DNA of 64,000 nucleotides from Ptiloglossa arizonensis (GCF_051014685.1 NW_027479029.1:124001-188000); one strand, 5' to 3'. Positions 38,507 through 53,466 are shown, numbered from the stretch's first letter. Notes: generated by a model not told the origin, from the letters alone. Numbers and translations: made by a program.

Positions 38507-41129
38507 CGGTATGCGTATTTTTTCGCTAGGCCATTCTGGTTAAGCGTTAGGAGCAGCAGAAGTGCGAAAAAGTTGTTGTCTTCTCAACCATTTCTTAGTT
38601 TCAAACTCCCATATCTCGCGAACGGATTGACCAAACCCAGAAGTTCCTGCTGTGTCTGAAAGTAGAAACTCGCCCGATTACAACGATATGCGTATTTTTT
38701 CCCTAGGCCATTCTGGTTAAGCGTTAGGAGCAGCAGAAGTGCGAAAAAGTTGTTGTCTTCTCAACCATTTCTTAGTTTCAAACTCCCATATCTCGCGAAC
38801 GGATTGACCAAACCCAGAAGTTCCTGCTGCGTCTGAAAGTAGAAACTCGCCCGATTACAACGGTACGTGTATTTTTCCCTTAGGCCATTCTGGTTAAGCG
38901 ATTGGAGCAGCAGAAGTGCGAAAAATTTATTGTCTTGTCAACCATTTCTTAGCTTGAAAGTCCCATATCTCGCGAACGTATTGACCTAACCCAAAAATTC
39001 CTATTGCATCTGAAAGTAGAAACTCGCCCGATTACAACGGTACGTGTATTTTTCCCTTAGGCCATTCTGGTTAAGCGATTGGAGCAGCAGAAGTGCGAAA
39101 AATTTATTGTCTTGTCAACCATTTCTTAGCTTGAAAGTCCCATATCTCGCGAACGTATTGACCTAACCCAAAAATTCCTATTGCATCTGAAAGTAGAAAC
39201 TCGCCCGATTACAACGATATGTGTATTTTTACCCTAGGCCATTCTGGTTAAGCGTTAGGAGCAGCAGAAGTGCGAAAAATTTGTTGTCTTCTCAACCATT
39301 TCTTAGCTTCAAACTCCCATATCTCGCGAACGGATTGACCAAACCCAGAAGTTCCTGCTGCGTCTGAAAGTAGAAACTCGCCCGATTACAACGATATGCG
39401 TATTTTTTCCCTAGGCCATTCTGGTTAAGCGTTTGGAGCAGCAGAAGTGCGAAAAATTTGTTGATCTTCTCAACCATTTCTTAGCTTCAAACTCCCATAT
39501 CTCGCGAACGGATTGACCTAACCCAAAAATTCCTGTTGCGTCTGAAAGTAGAAACTCGCCCGATTACAACGGTATGTGTATTTTTTCCCTAGGCCATTCT
39601 GGTTAAGCGTTAGGAGCAGCAGAAGTGCGAAAAATTTGTTGATCTTCTCAACCATTTCTTAGCTTCAAACTCCCATATCTCGCGAACGGATTGACCAAAC
39701 CCAGAAGTTCCTGCTGCGTTTGAAAGTAGAAACTCGCCCGATTACAACGATATGCGTATTTTTTCGCTAGGCAATTCTGGTTAAGCGTTAGGAGCAGCAG
39801 AAGTGCGAAAAAGTTGTTGTCTTCTCAACCATTTCTTAGTTTCAAACTCCCATATCTCGCGAACGGATTGACCAAACCCAGAAGTTCCTGCTGCGTCTGA
39901 AAGTAGAAACTCGCCCGATTACAACGGTATGTGTATTTTTTCCCTAGGCCATTCTGGTTAAGCGTTAGGAGCAGCAGAATTGCGAAAAATTTGTTGTCTT
40001 CTCAACCATTTCTTAGCTTCAAACTCCCATATCTCGCGAACGGATTGACCAAACCCAGAAGTTCCTGCTGCGTCTGAAAGTAGAAACTCGCCCGATTACA
40101 ACGATATGCGTATTTTTTCCCTAGGCCATTCTGGTTAAGCGTTTGGAGCAGCAGAAGTGCGAAAAATTTGTTGATCTTCTCAACCATTTCTTAGCTTCAA
40201 ACTCCCATATCTCGCGAACGGATTGACCAAACCCAGAAGTTCCTGCTGCGTCTGAAAGTAGAAACTCGCCCGATTACAACCATATGCGTATTTTTTCGCT
40301 AGGCCATTCTGGTTAAGCGTTAGGAGCAGCAGAAGTGCGAAAAAGTTGTTGTCTTCTCAACCATTTCTTAGTTTCAAACTCCCATATCTCGCGAACGGAT
40401 TGACCAAACCCAGAAGTTCCTGCTGCGTCTGAAAGTAGAAACTCGCCCGATTACAACGGTACGTGTATTTTTCCCTTAGGCCATACTGGTTAAGCGATTG
40501 GAGCAGCAGAAGTGCGAAAAATTTATTGTCTTGTCAACCATTTCTTAGCTTCAAAGTCCCATATCTCGCGAACGTATTGACCTAACCCAAAAATTCCTAT
40601 TGCATCTGAAAGTAGAAACTCGCCCGATTACAACGGTACGTGTATTTTTCCCTTAGGCCATTCTGGTTAAGCGATTGGAGCAGCAGAAGTGCGAAAAATT
40701 TATTGTCTTGTCAACCATTTCTTAGCTTGAAAGTCCCATATCTCGCGAACGTATTGACCTAACCCAAAAATTCCTATTGCATCTGAAAGTAGAAACTCGC
40801 CCGATTACAACGATATGTGTATTTTTTCCCTAGGCCATTCTGGTTAAGCGTTAGGAGCAGCAGAAGTGCGAAAAATTTGTTGTCTTCTCAACCATTTCTT
40901 AGCTTCAAACTCCCATATCTCGCGAACGGATTGACCAAACCCAGAAGTTCCTGCTACGTCTGAAAGTAGAAACTCGCCCGATTACAACGATATGCGTATT
41001 TTTTCCCTAGGCCATTCTGGTTAAGCGTTTGGAGCAGCAGAAGTGCGAAAAATTTGTTGATCTTCTCAACCATTTCTTAGCTTCAAACTCCCATATCTCG
41101 CGAACGGATTGACCTAACCCAAAAATTCC

Positions 41130-43027
41130 TGCTGCGTCTGAAAGTAGAAACTCGCCCGATTACAACGGTACGTGTATTTTTCCCTTAGGCCATTCTGGTT
41201 AAGCGATTGGAGCAGCAGAAGTGCGAAAAATTTATTGTCTTGTCAACCATTTCTTAGCTTGAAAGTCCCATATCTCGCGAACGTATTGACCTAACCCAAA
41301 AATTCCTATTGCATCTGAAAGTAGAAACTCGCCCGATTACAACGGTACGTGTATTTTTCCCTTAGGCCATTCTGGTTAAGCGATTGGAGCAGCAGAAGTG
41401 CGAAAAATTTATTGTTTTGTCAACCATTTCTTAGCTTGAAAGTCCCATATCTCGCGAACGTATTGACCTAACCCAAAAATTCCTATTGCATCTGAAAGTA
41501 GAAACTCGCCCGATTACAACGATATGTGTATTTTTTCCCTAGGCCATTCTGGTTAAGCGTTAGGAGCAGCAGAAGTGCGAAAAATTTGTTGTCTTCTCAA
41601 CCATTTCTTAGCTTCAAACTCCCATATCTCGCGAACGGATTGACCAAACCCAGAAGTTCCTGCTGCGTCTGAAAGTAGAAACTCGCCCGATTACAACGAT
41701 ATGCGTATTTTTTCGCTAGGCCATTCTGGTTAAGCGTTAGGAGCAGCAGAAGTGCGAAAAAGTTGTTGTCTTCTCAACCATTTCTTAGTTTCAAACTCCC
41801 ATATCTCGCGAACGGATTGACCAAACCCAGAAGTTCCTGCTGCGTCTGAAAGTAGAAACTCGCCCGATTACAACGGTTCGTGTATTTTTCCCTTAGGCCA
41901 TTCTGGTTAAGCGATTGGAGCAGCAGAAGTGCGAAAAATTTATTGTCTTGTCAACCATTTCTTAGCTTGAAAGTCCCATATCTCGCGAACGTATTGACCT
42001 AACCCAAAAATTCCTATTGCATCTGAAAGTAGAAACTCGCCCGATTACAACGGTACGTGTATTTTTCCCTTAGGCCATTCTGGTTAAGCGATTGGAGCAG
42101 CAGAAGTGCGAAAAATTTATTGTCTTGTCAACCATTTCTTAGCTTGAAAGTCCCATATCTCGCGAACGTACTGACCTAACCCAAAAATTCCTATTGCATC
42201 TGAAAGTAGAAACTCGCCCGATTACAGCGATATGTGTATTTTTACCCTAGGCCATTCTGGTTAAGCGTTAGGAGCAGCAGAAGTGCGAAAAATTTGTTGT
42301 CTTCTCAACCATTTCTTAGCTTCAAACTCCCATATCTCGCGAACGGATTGACCAAACCCAGAAGTTCCTGCTGCGTCTGAAAGTAGAAACTCGCCCGATT
42401 ACAACGATATGCGTATTTTTTCCCTAGGCCATTCTGGTTAAGCGTTTGGAGCAGCAGAAGTGCGAAAAATTTGTTGATCTTCTCAACCATTTCTTAGCTT
42501 CAAACTCCCATATCTCGCGAACGGATTGACCTAACCCAAAAATTCCTGTTGCGTCTGAAAGTAGAAACTCGCCCGATTACAACGGTATGTGTATTTTTTC
42601 CCTAGGCCATTCTGGTTAAGCGTTAGGAGCAGCAGAATTGCGAAAAATTTGTTGTCTTCTCAACCATTTCTTAGCTTCAAACTCCCATATCTCGCGAACG
42701 GATTGACCAAACCCAGAAGTTCCTGCTGCGTCTGAAAGTAGAAACTCGCCCGATTACAACGATATGCGTATTTTTTCCCTAGGCCATTCTGGTTAAGCGT
42801 TTGGAGCAGCAGAAGTGCGAAAAATTTGTTGATCTTCTCAACCATTTCTTAGCTTCAAACTCCCATATCTCGCGAACGGATTGACCTAACCCAAAAATTC
42901 CTGTTGCGTCTGAAAGTAGAAACTCGCCCGATTACAACGATATGCGTATTTTTTCCCTAGGCCATTCTGGTTAAGCGTTTGGAGCAGCAGAAGTGCGAAA
43001 AAGTTGTTGTCTTCTCAACCATTTCTT
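41130..43027 (+). repeat. 1.9 kb segment repeated at 43611-45508
   Basis: The two stretches match at an offset of 2481 bp (14 monomers plus 3 bp, the extra bases fitting the 178 bp monomers they carry). A rare marker, ACAGCGATATGTGTATTTTTACCC, shared at about 42223 and 44704, pins the alignment. I noted only four or so differences, for example ATTGTTTTGTC/ATTGTCTTGTC, GGTTCGTG/GGTACGTG and GTACTGACC/GTATTGACC. The pair forms a near-tandem duplication inside the homogenised right half. Confidence 0.83.
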
Positions 43028-46000
43028 AGTTTCAAACTCCCATATCTCGCGAACGGATTGACCAAACCCAGAAGTTCCTGCTGCGTTTGAAAGTAGAAAC
43101 TCGCCCGATTACAACGATATGCGTATTTTTTCGCTAGGCAATTCTGGTTAAGCGTTAGGAGCAGCAGAAGTGCGAAAAAGTTGTTGTCTTCTCAACCATT
43201 TCTTAGTTTCAAACTCCCATATCTCGCGAACGGATTGACCAAACCCAGAAGTTCCTGCTGCGTCTGAAAGTAGAAACTCGCCCGATTACAACGATATGCG
43301 TATTTTTTCCCTAGGCCATTCTGGTTAAGCGTTTGGAGCAGCAGAAGTGCGAAAAATTTGTTGATCTTCTCAACCATTTCTTAGCTTCAAACTCCCATAT
43401 CTCGCGAACGGATTGACCAAACCCAGAAGTTCCTGCTGCGTCTGAAAGTAGAAACTCGCCCGATTACAACGATATGCGTATTTTTTCGCTAGGCCATTCT
43501 GGTTAAGCGTTAGGAGCAGCAGAAGTGCGAAAAAGTTGTTGTCTTCTCAACCATTTCTTAGTTTCAAACTCCCATATCTCGCGAACGGATTGACCAAACC
43601 CAGAAGTTCCTGCTGCGTCTGAAAGTAGAAACTCGCCCGATTACAACGGTACGTGTATTTTTCCCTTAGGCCATTCTGGTTAAGCGATTGGAGCAGCAGA
43701 AGTGCGAAAAATTTATTGTCTTGTCAACCATTTCTTAGCTTGAAAGTCCCATATCTCGCGAACGTATTGACCTAACCCAAAAATTCCTATTGCATCTGAA
43801 AGTAGAAACTCGCCCGATTACAACGGTACGTGTATTTTTCCCTTAGGCCATTCTGGTTAAGCGATTGGAGCAGCAGAAGTGCGAAAAATTTATTGTCTTG
43901 TCAACCATTTCTTAGCTTGAAAGTCCCATATCTCGCGAACGTATTGACCTAACCCAAAAATTCCTATTGCATCTGAAAGTAGAAACTCGCCCGATTACAA
44001 CGATATGTGTATTTTTTCCCTAGGCCATTCTGGTTAAGCGTTAGGAGCAGCAGAAGTGCGAAAAATTTGTTGTCTTCTCAACCATTTCTTAGCTTCAAAC
44101 TCCCATATCTCGCGAACGGATTGACCAAACCCAGAAGTTCCTGCTGCGTCTGAAAGTAGAAACTCGCCCGATTACAACGATATGCGTATTTTTTCGCTAG
44201 GCCATTCTGGTTAAGCGTTAGGAGCAGCAGAAGTGCGAAAAAGTTGTTGTCTTCTCAACCATTTCTTAGTTTCAAACTCCCATATCTCGCGAACGGATTG
44301 ACCAAACCCAGAAGTTCCTGCTGCGTCTGAAAGTAGAAACTCGCCCGATTACAACGGTACGTGTATTTTTCCCTTAGGCCATTCTGGTTAAGCGATTGGA
44401 GCAGCAGAAGTGCGAAAAATTTATTGTCTTGTCAACCATTTCTTAGCTTGAAAGTCCCATATCTCGCGAACGTATTGACCTAACCCAAAAATTCCTATTG
44501 CATCTGAAAGTAGAAACTCGCCCGATTACAACGGTACGTGTATTTTTCCCTTAGGCCATTCTGGTTAAGCGATTGGAGCAGCAGAAGTGCGAAAAATTTA
44601 TTGTCTTGTCAACCATTTCTTAGCTTGAAAGTCCCATATCTCGCGAACGTATTGACCTAACCCAAAAATTCCTATTGCATCTGAAAGTAGAAACTCGCCC
44701 GATTACAGCGATATGTGTATTTTTACCCTAGGCCATTCTGGTTAAGCGTTAGGAGCAGCAGAAGTGCGAAAAATTTGTTGTCTTCTCAACCATTTCTTAG
44801 CTTCAAACTCCCATATCTCGCGAACGGATTGACCAAACCCAGAAGTTCCTGCTGCGTCTGAAAGTAGAAACTCGCCCGATTACAACGATATGCGTATTTT
44901 TTCCCTAGGCCATTCTGGTTAAGCGTTTGGAGCAGCAGAAGTGCGAAAAATTTGTTGATCTTCTCAACCATTTCTTAGCTTCAAACTCCCATATCTCGCG
45001 AACGGATTGACCTAACCCAAAAATTCCTGTTGCGTCTGAAAGTAGAAACTCGCCCGATTACAACGGTATGTGTATTTTTTCCCTAGGCCATTCTGGTTAA
45101 GCGTTAGGAGCAGCAGAATTGCGAAAAATTTGTTGTCTTCTCAACCATTTCTTAGCTTCAAACTCCCATATCTCGCGAACGGATTGACCAAACCCAGAAG
45201 TTCCTGCTGCGTCTGAAAGTAGAAACTCGCCCGATTACAACGATATGCGTATTTTTTCCCTAGGCCATTCTGGTTAAGCGTTTGGAGCAGCAGAAGTGCG
45301 AAAAATTTGTTGATCTTCTCAACCATTTCTTAGCTTCAAACTCCCATATCTCGCGAACGGATTGACCTAACCCAAAAATTCCTGTTGCGTCTGAAAGTAG
45401 AAACTCGCCCGATTACAACGATATGCGTATTTTTTCCCTAGGCCATTCTGGTTAAGCGTTTGGAGCAGCAGAAGTGCGAAAAAGTTGTTGTCTTCTCAAC
45501 CATTTCTTAGCTTCAAACTCCCATATCTCGCGAACGGATTGACCAAACCCAGAAGTTCCTGCTGCGTCTGAAAGTAGAAACTCGCCCGATTACAACGATA
45601 TGTGTATTTTTTCCCTAGGCCATTCTAGTTAAGCGTTAGGAGCAGCAGAAGTGTGAAAAATTTGTTGTCTTCTCAACCATTTCTTAGCTTCAAACTCCCA
45701 TATCTCGCGAACGGATTGACCAAACCCAGAAGTTCCTGCTGCGTCTGAAAGTAGAAACTCGCCCGATTACAACGGTATGTGTATTTTTTCCCTAGGCCAT
45801 TCCGATTAAGCGTTAGGAGCAGCAGAACTGCGAAAAAGTTGTCTTCATAACCATTTCTTAGATTCAAACTCCCATATCTCGCGAACGGATTGACCAAACC
45901 CAGAAGTTCCTGCTGCGTCTGAAAGTAGAAACTCGCCCGATTACAGCGGTATGTGTAGTTTCTCCCTAGGCAATTCTGGTTAAGCGATTGGAGCAGCAGA

Positions 46001-49000
46001 AGTGCGAAAAATTTATTGTCTTGTCAACCATTTCTTAGCTTGAAAGTCCCATATCTCGCGAACGTATTGACCTAACCCAAAAATTCCTATTGCATCTGAA
46101 TGTAGAAACTCGCCCGATTACAGCGGTATGTGTAGTTTCTCCCTAGGCAATTCTGGTTAAGCGTTAGGAGCAGCAGAAGTGCGAAAAATTTGTTGTCTTC
46201 TCAACCATTTCTTAGCTTCAAACTCCCATATCTCGCGAACGGTTTGGCCAAACCCAGAAGTTCCTGCTGCGTCTGAAAGTAGAAACTCGCCCGATTACAA
46301 CGATATGCGTATTTTTCCCTTAGGCCATTCTGGTTAAGCGATTGGAGCAGCAGAAGTGCGAAAAATGTATTGTCTTGTCAACCATTTCTTAGCTTGAAAG
46401 TCCCATATCTCGCGAACGTATTGACCTAACCCAAAAATTCCTATTGCATCTGAAAGTAGAAACTCGCCCGATTACAGCGGTATGTGTAGTTTCTCCCAAG
46501 GCAATTCTGGTTAAGCGATTGGAGAAGCAGAAGTGCGAAAAATTTATTGTCTTGTCAACCATTTCTTAGCTTGAAAGTCCGATATCTCGCGAACGTATTG
46601 ACCTAACCCAAAAATTCCTATTGCATCTGAATGTAGAAACTCGCCCGATTACAGCGGTATGTGTAGTTTCTCCCTAGGCAATTCTGGTTAAGCGTTAGGA
46701 GCAGCAGAAGTGCGAAAAATTTGTTGTCTTCTCAACCATTTCTTAGCTTCAAACTCCCATATCTCGCGAACGGTTTGGCCAAACCCAGAAGTTCCTGCTG
46801 CGTCTGAAAGTAGAAACTCGCCCGATTACAACGATATGCGTTTTTTTTCCCTAGGCCATTCTGGTTAAGCGTTTGGAGCAGCAGAGGTGCGAAAAATTTG
46901 TTGTCTTCTCAATCATTTCTTAGCTTCAAACTCCCATATCTCGCGAACGGATTGACCTAACCCAAAAATTCCTATTGCATCTGAAAGTAGAAACTCGCCC
47001 GATTACAACGATATGCGTATTTTTTCCCTAGGCCATTCTGGTTAAGCGATTGGAGCAGCAGAAGTGCGAAAAATTTATTGTCTTGTCAACCATTTCTTAG
47101 CTTGAAAGTCCCATATCTCGCGAACGTATTGACCTAACCCAAAAATTCCTATTGCATCTGAAGGTAGAAACTCGCCCGATTACAGCGGTATGTGTAGTTT
47201 CTCCCTAGGCAATTCTGGTTAAGCGTTTGGAGCAGCAGAAGTGCGACAAATTTGTTTTCTTCTCAATCATTTCTTAGCTTCAAACTCCCATATCTCGGGA
47301 ACGGATTGACCTAACCCAAAAATTCCTGTTGCATCTGAAAGTAGAAACTCGCCCGATTACAACGGTATGTGTATTTTTTCGCTAGGCCATTCTGGTTAAG
47401 CGTTAGGAGCAGCAGAAGTGCGAAAAAGTTGTTGTCTTCTCAATCATTTCTTAGCATCAAACTCCCATATCTCGCGAACGGATTGACCTAACCCAAAAAT
47501 TCCTATTGCATCTGAAAGTAGAAACTCGCCCGATTACAACGGTACGTGTATTTTTCCCTTAGGCCATTCTGGTTAAGCGATTAGAGCAGCAGAAGTGCGA
47601 AAAATTTGTTGTCTTCTCAACCATTTCTTAGCTTCAAACTCCCATATCTCGCGAACGGTTTGGCCAAACCCAGAAGTTCCTGCTGCGTCTGAAAGTAGAA
47701 ACTCGCCCGATTACAACGATATGCGTATTTTTTCCCTAGGCCATTCTGGTTAAGCGTTAGGAGCAGCAGAAGTGCGAAAAAGTTGTTGTCTTCTCAACCA
47801 TTTCTTAGCTTCAAACTCCCATATCTCGCGAACGGATTGACCAAACCCAGAAGTTCCTGCTGCGTCTGAAAGTAGAAACTCGCCCGATTACAACGATATG
47901 TGTATTTTTTCCCTAGGCCATTCTGGTTAAGCGTTAGGAGCAGCAGAATAGCGAAAAATTTGTTGTCTTCTAAACCATTTCTTAGCTTCAAACTCCCATA
48001 TCTCGCGAACGGATTGGCCAAACCCAGAAGTTCCTGCTGCGTCTGAAAGTAGAAACTCGCCCGATTACAACGATATGCGTATTTTTTCCCTAGGCCATTC
48101 TGGTTAAGCGTTTGGAGCAGCAGAAGTGCGAAAAATTTGTTGTCTTCTCAATCATTTCTTAGCTTCAAACTCCCATATCTCGCGAACGGATTGACCTAAC
48201 CCAAAAATTCCTGTTGCGTCTGAAAGTAGAAGCTAGGCCGATTACAACGGTATGTGTATTTTTTCCCTAGGCCATTCTGATAAAGCGTTTGGAGCACCAG
48301 AAGTGCGAAAAATTTGTTGTCTTCATAACCATTTCTTAGTTTCAAACTCCCATATCTCGCGAACGGATTGACCTAACCCAAAAATTCCTATTGCATCTGA
48401 AAGTAGAAACTCGCCCGATTACAACGGTACGTGTATTTTTCCCTTAGGCCATTCTGGTTAAGCGATTGGAGCAGCAGAAGTGCGAAAAATTTATTGTCTT
48501 GTCAACCATTTCTTAGCTTGAAAGTCCCATATCTCGCGAACGTATTGACCTAACCCAAAAATTCCTATTGCATCTGAAAGTAGAAACTCGCCCGATTACA
48601 GCGGTATGTGTAGTTTCTCCCTAGGCAATTCTGGTTAAGCGTTTGGAGCAGCAGAAGTGCGACAAATTTGTTTTCTTCTCAATCATTTCTTAGCTTCAAA
48701 CTCCCATATCTCGGGAACGGATTGACCTAACCCAAAAATTCCTGTTGCATCTGAAAGTAGAAACTCGCCCGATTACATCGGTATGTGTATTTTTTCGCTA
48801 GGCCATTCTGGTTAAGCGTTAGGAGCAGCAGAAGTGCGAAAAAGTTGTTGTCTTCTCAACCATTTCTTAGTTTCAAACTCCCATATCTCGCGAACGGATT
48901 GACCAAACCCAGAAGTTCCTGCTGCGTCTGAAAGTAGAAACTCGCCCGATTACAACGGTACGTGTATTTTTCCCTTAGGCCATTCTGGTTAAGCGATTGG

Positions 49001-49814
49001 AGCAGCAGAAGTGCGAAAAATTTATTGTCTTGTCAACCATTTCTTAGCTTGAAAGTCCCATATCTCGCGAACGTATTGACCTAACCCAAAAATTCCTATT
49101 GCATCTGAAAGTAGAAACTCGCCCGATTACAACGGTACGTGTATTTTTCCCTTAGGCCATTCTGGTTAAGCGATTGGAGCAGCAGAAGTGCGAAAAATTT
49201 ATTGTCTTGTCAACCATTTCTTAGCTTGAAAGTCCCATATCTCGCGAACGTGTTGACCTAACCCAAAAATTCCTATTGCATCTGAATGTAGAAACTCGCC
49301 CGATTACAGCTGGTATGTGTAGTTTCTCCCTAGGCAATTCTGGTTAAGCGTTTGGAGCTGCAGAAGTGCGACAAATTTGTTTTCTTCTCAATCATTTCTT
49401 AGCTTCAAACTCCCATATCTCGGGAACGGATTGACCTAACCCAAAAATTCCTGTTGCATCTGAAAGTAGAATCTCGCCCGATTACAACGGTATGTGTATT
49501 TTTTCCCTAGGCCATTCTGGTTAAGCGTTAGGAGCTGCAGAAGTGCGAAAAAGTTGTTGTCTTCCCAACCATTTCTTAGCTTCAAACTCCCATATCTCGC
49601 GAACGGATTGACCAGACCCAGAAGTTCCTGCTGCGTCTGAAAGTAGAAACTCGCCCGATTACAACGATATGTGTATTTTTTCCCTAGGCCATTCTGGTTA
49701 AGCGTTAGGAGCAGCAGAAGTGCGAAAAATTTGTTGTCTTCTCAACCATTTCTTAGCTTCAAACTCCCATATCTCGCGAACGGATTGACCAAACCCAGAA
49801 GTTCCTGCTGCGTC

Positions 49815-51942
49815 TGAAAGTAGAAACTCGCCCGATTACAACGATATGCGTATTTTTTCCCTAGGCCATTCTGGTTAAGCGTTTGGAGCAGCAGAAGTGC
49901 GAAAAATTTGTTGATCTTCTCAACCATTTCTTAGCTTCAAACTCCCATATCTCGCGAACGGATTGACCTAACCCAAAAATTCCTGTTGCGTCTGAAAGTA
50001 GAAACTCGCCCGATTACAACGGTATGTGTATTTTTTCCCTAGGCCATTCTGGTTAAGCGTTAGGAGCAGCAGAATTGCGAAAAATTTGTTGTCTTCTCAA
50101 CCATTTCTTAGCTTCAAACTCCCATATCTCGCGAACGGATTGACCAAACCCAGAAGTTCCTGCTGCGTCTGAAAGTAGAAACTCGCCCGATTACAACGAT
50201 ATGCGTATTTTTTCCCTAGGCCATTCTGGTTAAGCGTTTGGAGCAGCAGAAGTGCGAAAAATTTGTTGATCTTCTCAACCATTTCTTAGCTTCAAACTCC
50301 CATATCTCGCGAACGGATTGACCAAACCCAGAAGTTCCTGCTGCGTCTGAAAGTAGAAACTCGCCCGATTACAACGATATGCGTATTTTTTCCCTAGGCC
50401 ATTCTGGTTAAGCGTTAGGAGCAGCAGAAGTGCGAAAAAGTTGTTGTCTTGTCAACCATTTCTTAGTTTCAAACTCCCATATCTCGCGAACGGATTGACC
50501 AAACCCAGAAGTTCCTGCTGCGTCTGAAAGTAGAAACTCGCCCGATTACAACGGTACGTGTATTTTTCCCTTAGGCCATTCTGGTTAAGCGATTGGAGCA
50601 GCAGAAGTGCGAAAAATTTATTGTCTTGTCAACCATTTCTTAGCTTGAAAGTCCCATATCTCGCGAACGTATTGACCTAACCCAAAAATTCCTATTGCAT
50701 CTGAAAGTAGAAACTCGCCCGATTACAACGGTACGTGTATTTTTCCCTTAGGCCATTCTGGTTAAGCGATTGGAGCAGCAGAAGTGCGAAAAATTTATTG
50801 TCTTGTCAACCATTTCTTAGCTTGAAAGTCCCATATCTCGCGAACGTATTGACCTAACCCAAAAATTCCAATTGCATCTGAAAGTAGAAACTCGCCCGAT
50901 TACAACGATATGCGTATTTTTTCCCTAGGCCATTCTGGTTAAGCGTTTGGAGCAGCAGAAGTGCGAAAAATTTGTTGATCTTCTCAACCATTTCTTAGCT
51001 TCAAACTCCCATATCTCGCGAACGGATTGACCTAACCCAAAAATTCCTGTTGCGTCTGAAAGTAGAAACTCGCCCGATTACAACGGTATGTGTATTTTTT
51101 CCCTAGGCCATTCTGGTTAAGCGTTAGGAGCAGCAGAATTGCGAAAAATTTGTTGTCTTCTCAACCATTTCTTAGCTTCAAACTCCCATATCTCGCGAAC
51201 GGATTGACCAAACCCAGAAGTTCCTGCTGCGTCTGAAAGTAGAAACTCGCCCGATTACAACGATATGCGTATTTTTTCCCTAGGCCATTCTGGTTAAGCG
51301 TTTGGAGCAGCAGAAGTGCGAAAAATTTGTTGATCTTCTCAACCATTTCTTAGCTTCAAACTCCCATATCTCGCGAACGGATTGACCAAACCCAGAAGTT
51401 CCTGCTGCGTCTGAAAGTAGAAACTCGCCCGATTACAACGATATGCGTATTTTTTCCCTAGGCCATTCTGGTTAAGCGTTAGGAGCAGCAGAAGTGCGAA
51501 AAAGTTGTTGTCTTGTCAACCATTTCTTAGTTTCAAACTCCCATATCTCGCGAACGGATTGACCAAACCCAGAAGTTCCTGCTGCGTCTGAAAGTAGAAA
51601 CTCGCCCGATTACAACGGTACGTGTATTTTTCCCTTAGGCCATTCTGGTTAAGCGATTGGAGCAGCAGAAGTGCGAAAAATTTATTGTCTTGTCAACCAT
51701 TTCTTAGCTTGAAAGTCCCATATCTCGCGAACGTATTGACCTAACCCAAAAATTCCTATTGCATCTGAAAGTAGAAACTCGCCCGATTACAACGGTACGT
51801 GTATTTTTCCCTTAGGCCATTCTGGTTAAGCGATTGGAGCAGCAGAAGTGCGAAAAATTTATTGTCTTGTCAACCATTTCTTAGCTTGAAAGTCCCATAT
51901 CTCGCGAACGTATTGACCTAACCCAAAAATTCCAATTGCATC
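49815..51942 (+). repeat. 6-monomer tandem repeat (1064 bp), two copies
   Basis: Copy 1 (49815-50878) and copy 2 (50879-51942) match at an offset of 1064 bp. Markers in both are the GATC monomer, a GAAAAAGTTGTTGTCTTGTC hybrid monomer, and TTCCAATTGCATCTG at about 50866 and 51930. I saw no difference between copies over the unit. The match ends at GATATGCG against GATATGTG near 50911 and 51975. Confidence 0.86.
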
Positions 51943-53466
51943 TGAAAGTAGAAACTCGCCCGATTACAACGATATGTGTATTTTTTCCCTAGGCCATTCT
52001 GGTTAAGCGTTAGGAGCAGCAGAAGTGCGAAAAATTTGTTGTCTTCTCAACCATTTCTTAGCTTCAAACTCCCATATCTCGCGAACGGATTGACCAAACC
52101 CAGAAGTTCCTGCTGCGTCTGAAAGTAGAAACTCGCCCGATTACAACGATATGCGTATTTTTTCCCTAGGCCATTCTGGTTAAGCGTTTGGAGCAGCAGA
52201 AGTGCGAAAAATTTGTTGATCTTCTCAACCATTTCTTAGCTTCAAACTCCCATATCTCGCGAACGGATTGACCTAACCCAAAAATTCCTGTTGCGTCTGA
52301 AAGTAGAAACTCGCCCGATTACAACGGTATGTGTATTTTTTCCCTAGGCCATTCTGGTTAAGCGTTAGGAGCAGCAGAAGTGCGAAAAATTTGTTGATCT
52401 TCTCAACCATTTCTTAGCTTCAAACTCCCATATCTCGCGAACGGATTGACCAAACCCAGAAGTTCCTGCTGCGTCTGAAAGTAGAAACTCGCCCGATTAC
52501 AACGATATGCGTATTTTTTCGCTAGGCCATTCTGGTTAAGCGTTAGGAGCAGCAGAAGTGCGAAAAAGTTGTTGTCTTCTCAACCATTTCTTAGTTTCAA
52601 ACTCCCATATCTCGCGAACGGATTGACCAAACCCAGAAGTTCCTGCTGCGTCTGAAAGTAGAAACTCGCCCGATTACAACGGTACGTGTATTTTTCCCTT
52701 AGGCCATTCTGGTTAAGCGATTGGAGCAGCAGAAGTGCGAAAAATTTATTGTCTTGTCAACCATTTCTTAGCTTGAAAGTCCCATATCTCGCGAACGTAT
52801 TGACCTAACCCAAAAATTCCTATTGCATCTGAAAGTAGAAACTCGCCCGATTACAACGATATGTGTATTTTTTCCCTAGGCCATTCTGGTTAAGCGTTAG
52901 GAGCAGCAGAAGTGCGAAAAATTTGTTGTCTTCTCAACCATTTCTTAGCTTCAAACTCCCATATCTCGCGAACGGATTGACCAAACCCAGAAGTTCCTGC
53001 TGCGTCTGAAAGTAGAAACTCGCCCGATTACAACGATATGCGTATTTTTTCCCTAGGCCATTCTGGTTAAGCGTTTGGAGCAGCAGAAGTGCGAAAAACT
53101 TGTTGATCTTCTCAACCATTTCTTAGCTTCAAACTCCCATATCTCGCGAACGGATTGACCTAACACAAAAATTCCTGTTGCGTCTGAAAGTAGAAACTCG
53201 CCCGATTACAACGGTATGTGTATTTTTTCCCTAGGCCATTCTGGTTAAGCGTTAGGAGCAGCAGAAGTGCGAAAAATTTGTTGATCTTCTCAACCATTTC
53301 TTAGCTTCAAACTCCCATATCTCGCGAACGGATTGACCAAACCCAGAAGTTCCTGCTGCGTCTGAAAGTAGAAACTCGCCCGATTACAACGATATGCGTA
53401 TTTTTTCGCTAGGCCATTCTGGTTAAGCGTTAGGAGCAGCAGAAGTGCGAAAAAGTTGTTGTCTTC
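51760..53466 (+). repeat. 5-monomer tandem repeat (887 bp), two copies
   Basis: The segment 51760-52579 matches 52647-53466 at an offset of 887 bp, five monomers including two 178 bp GATC ones. Differences are few: TTCCAATTGC/TTCCTATTGC, AAAAATTTG/AAAAACTTG and TAACCCAAAA/TAACACAAAA. It follows directly on the 1064 bp repeat and shares monomers with it, so repeat periods change here without any non-satellite junction. Confidence 0.82.
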
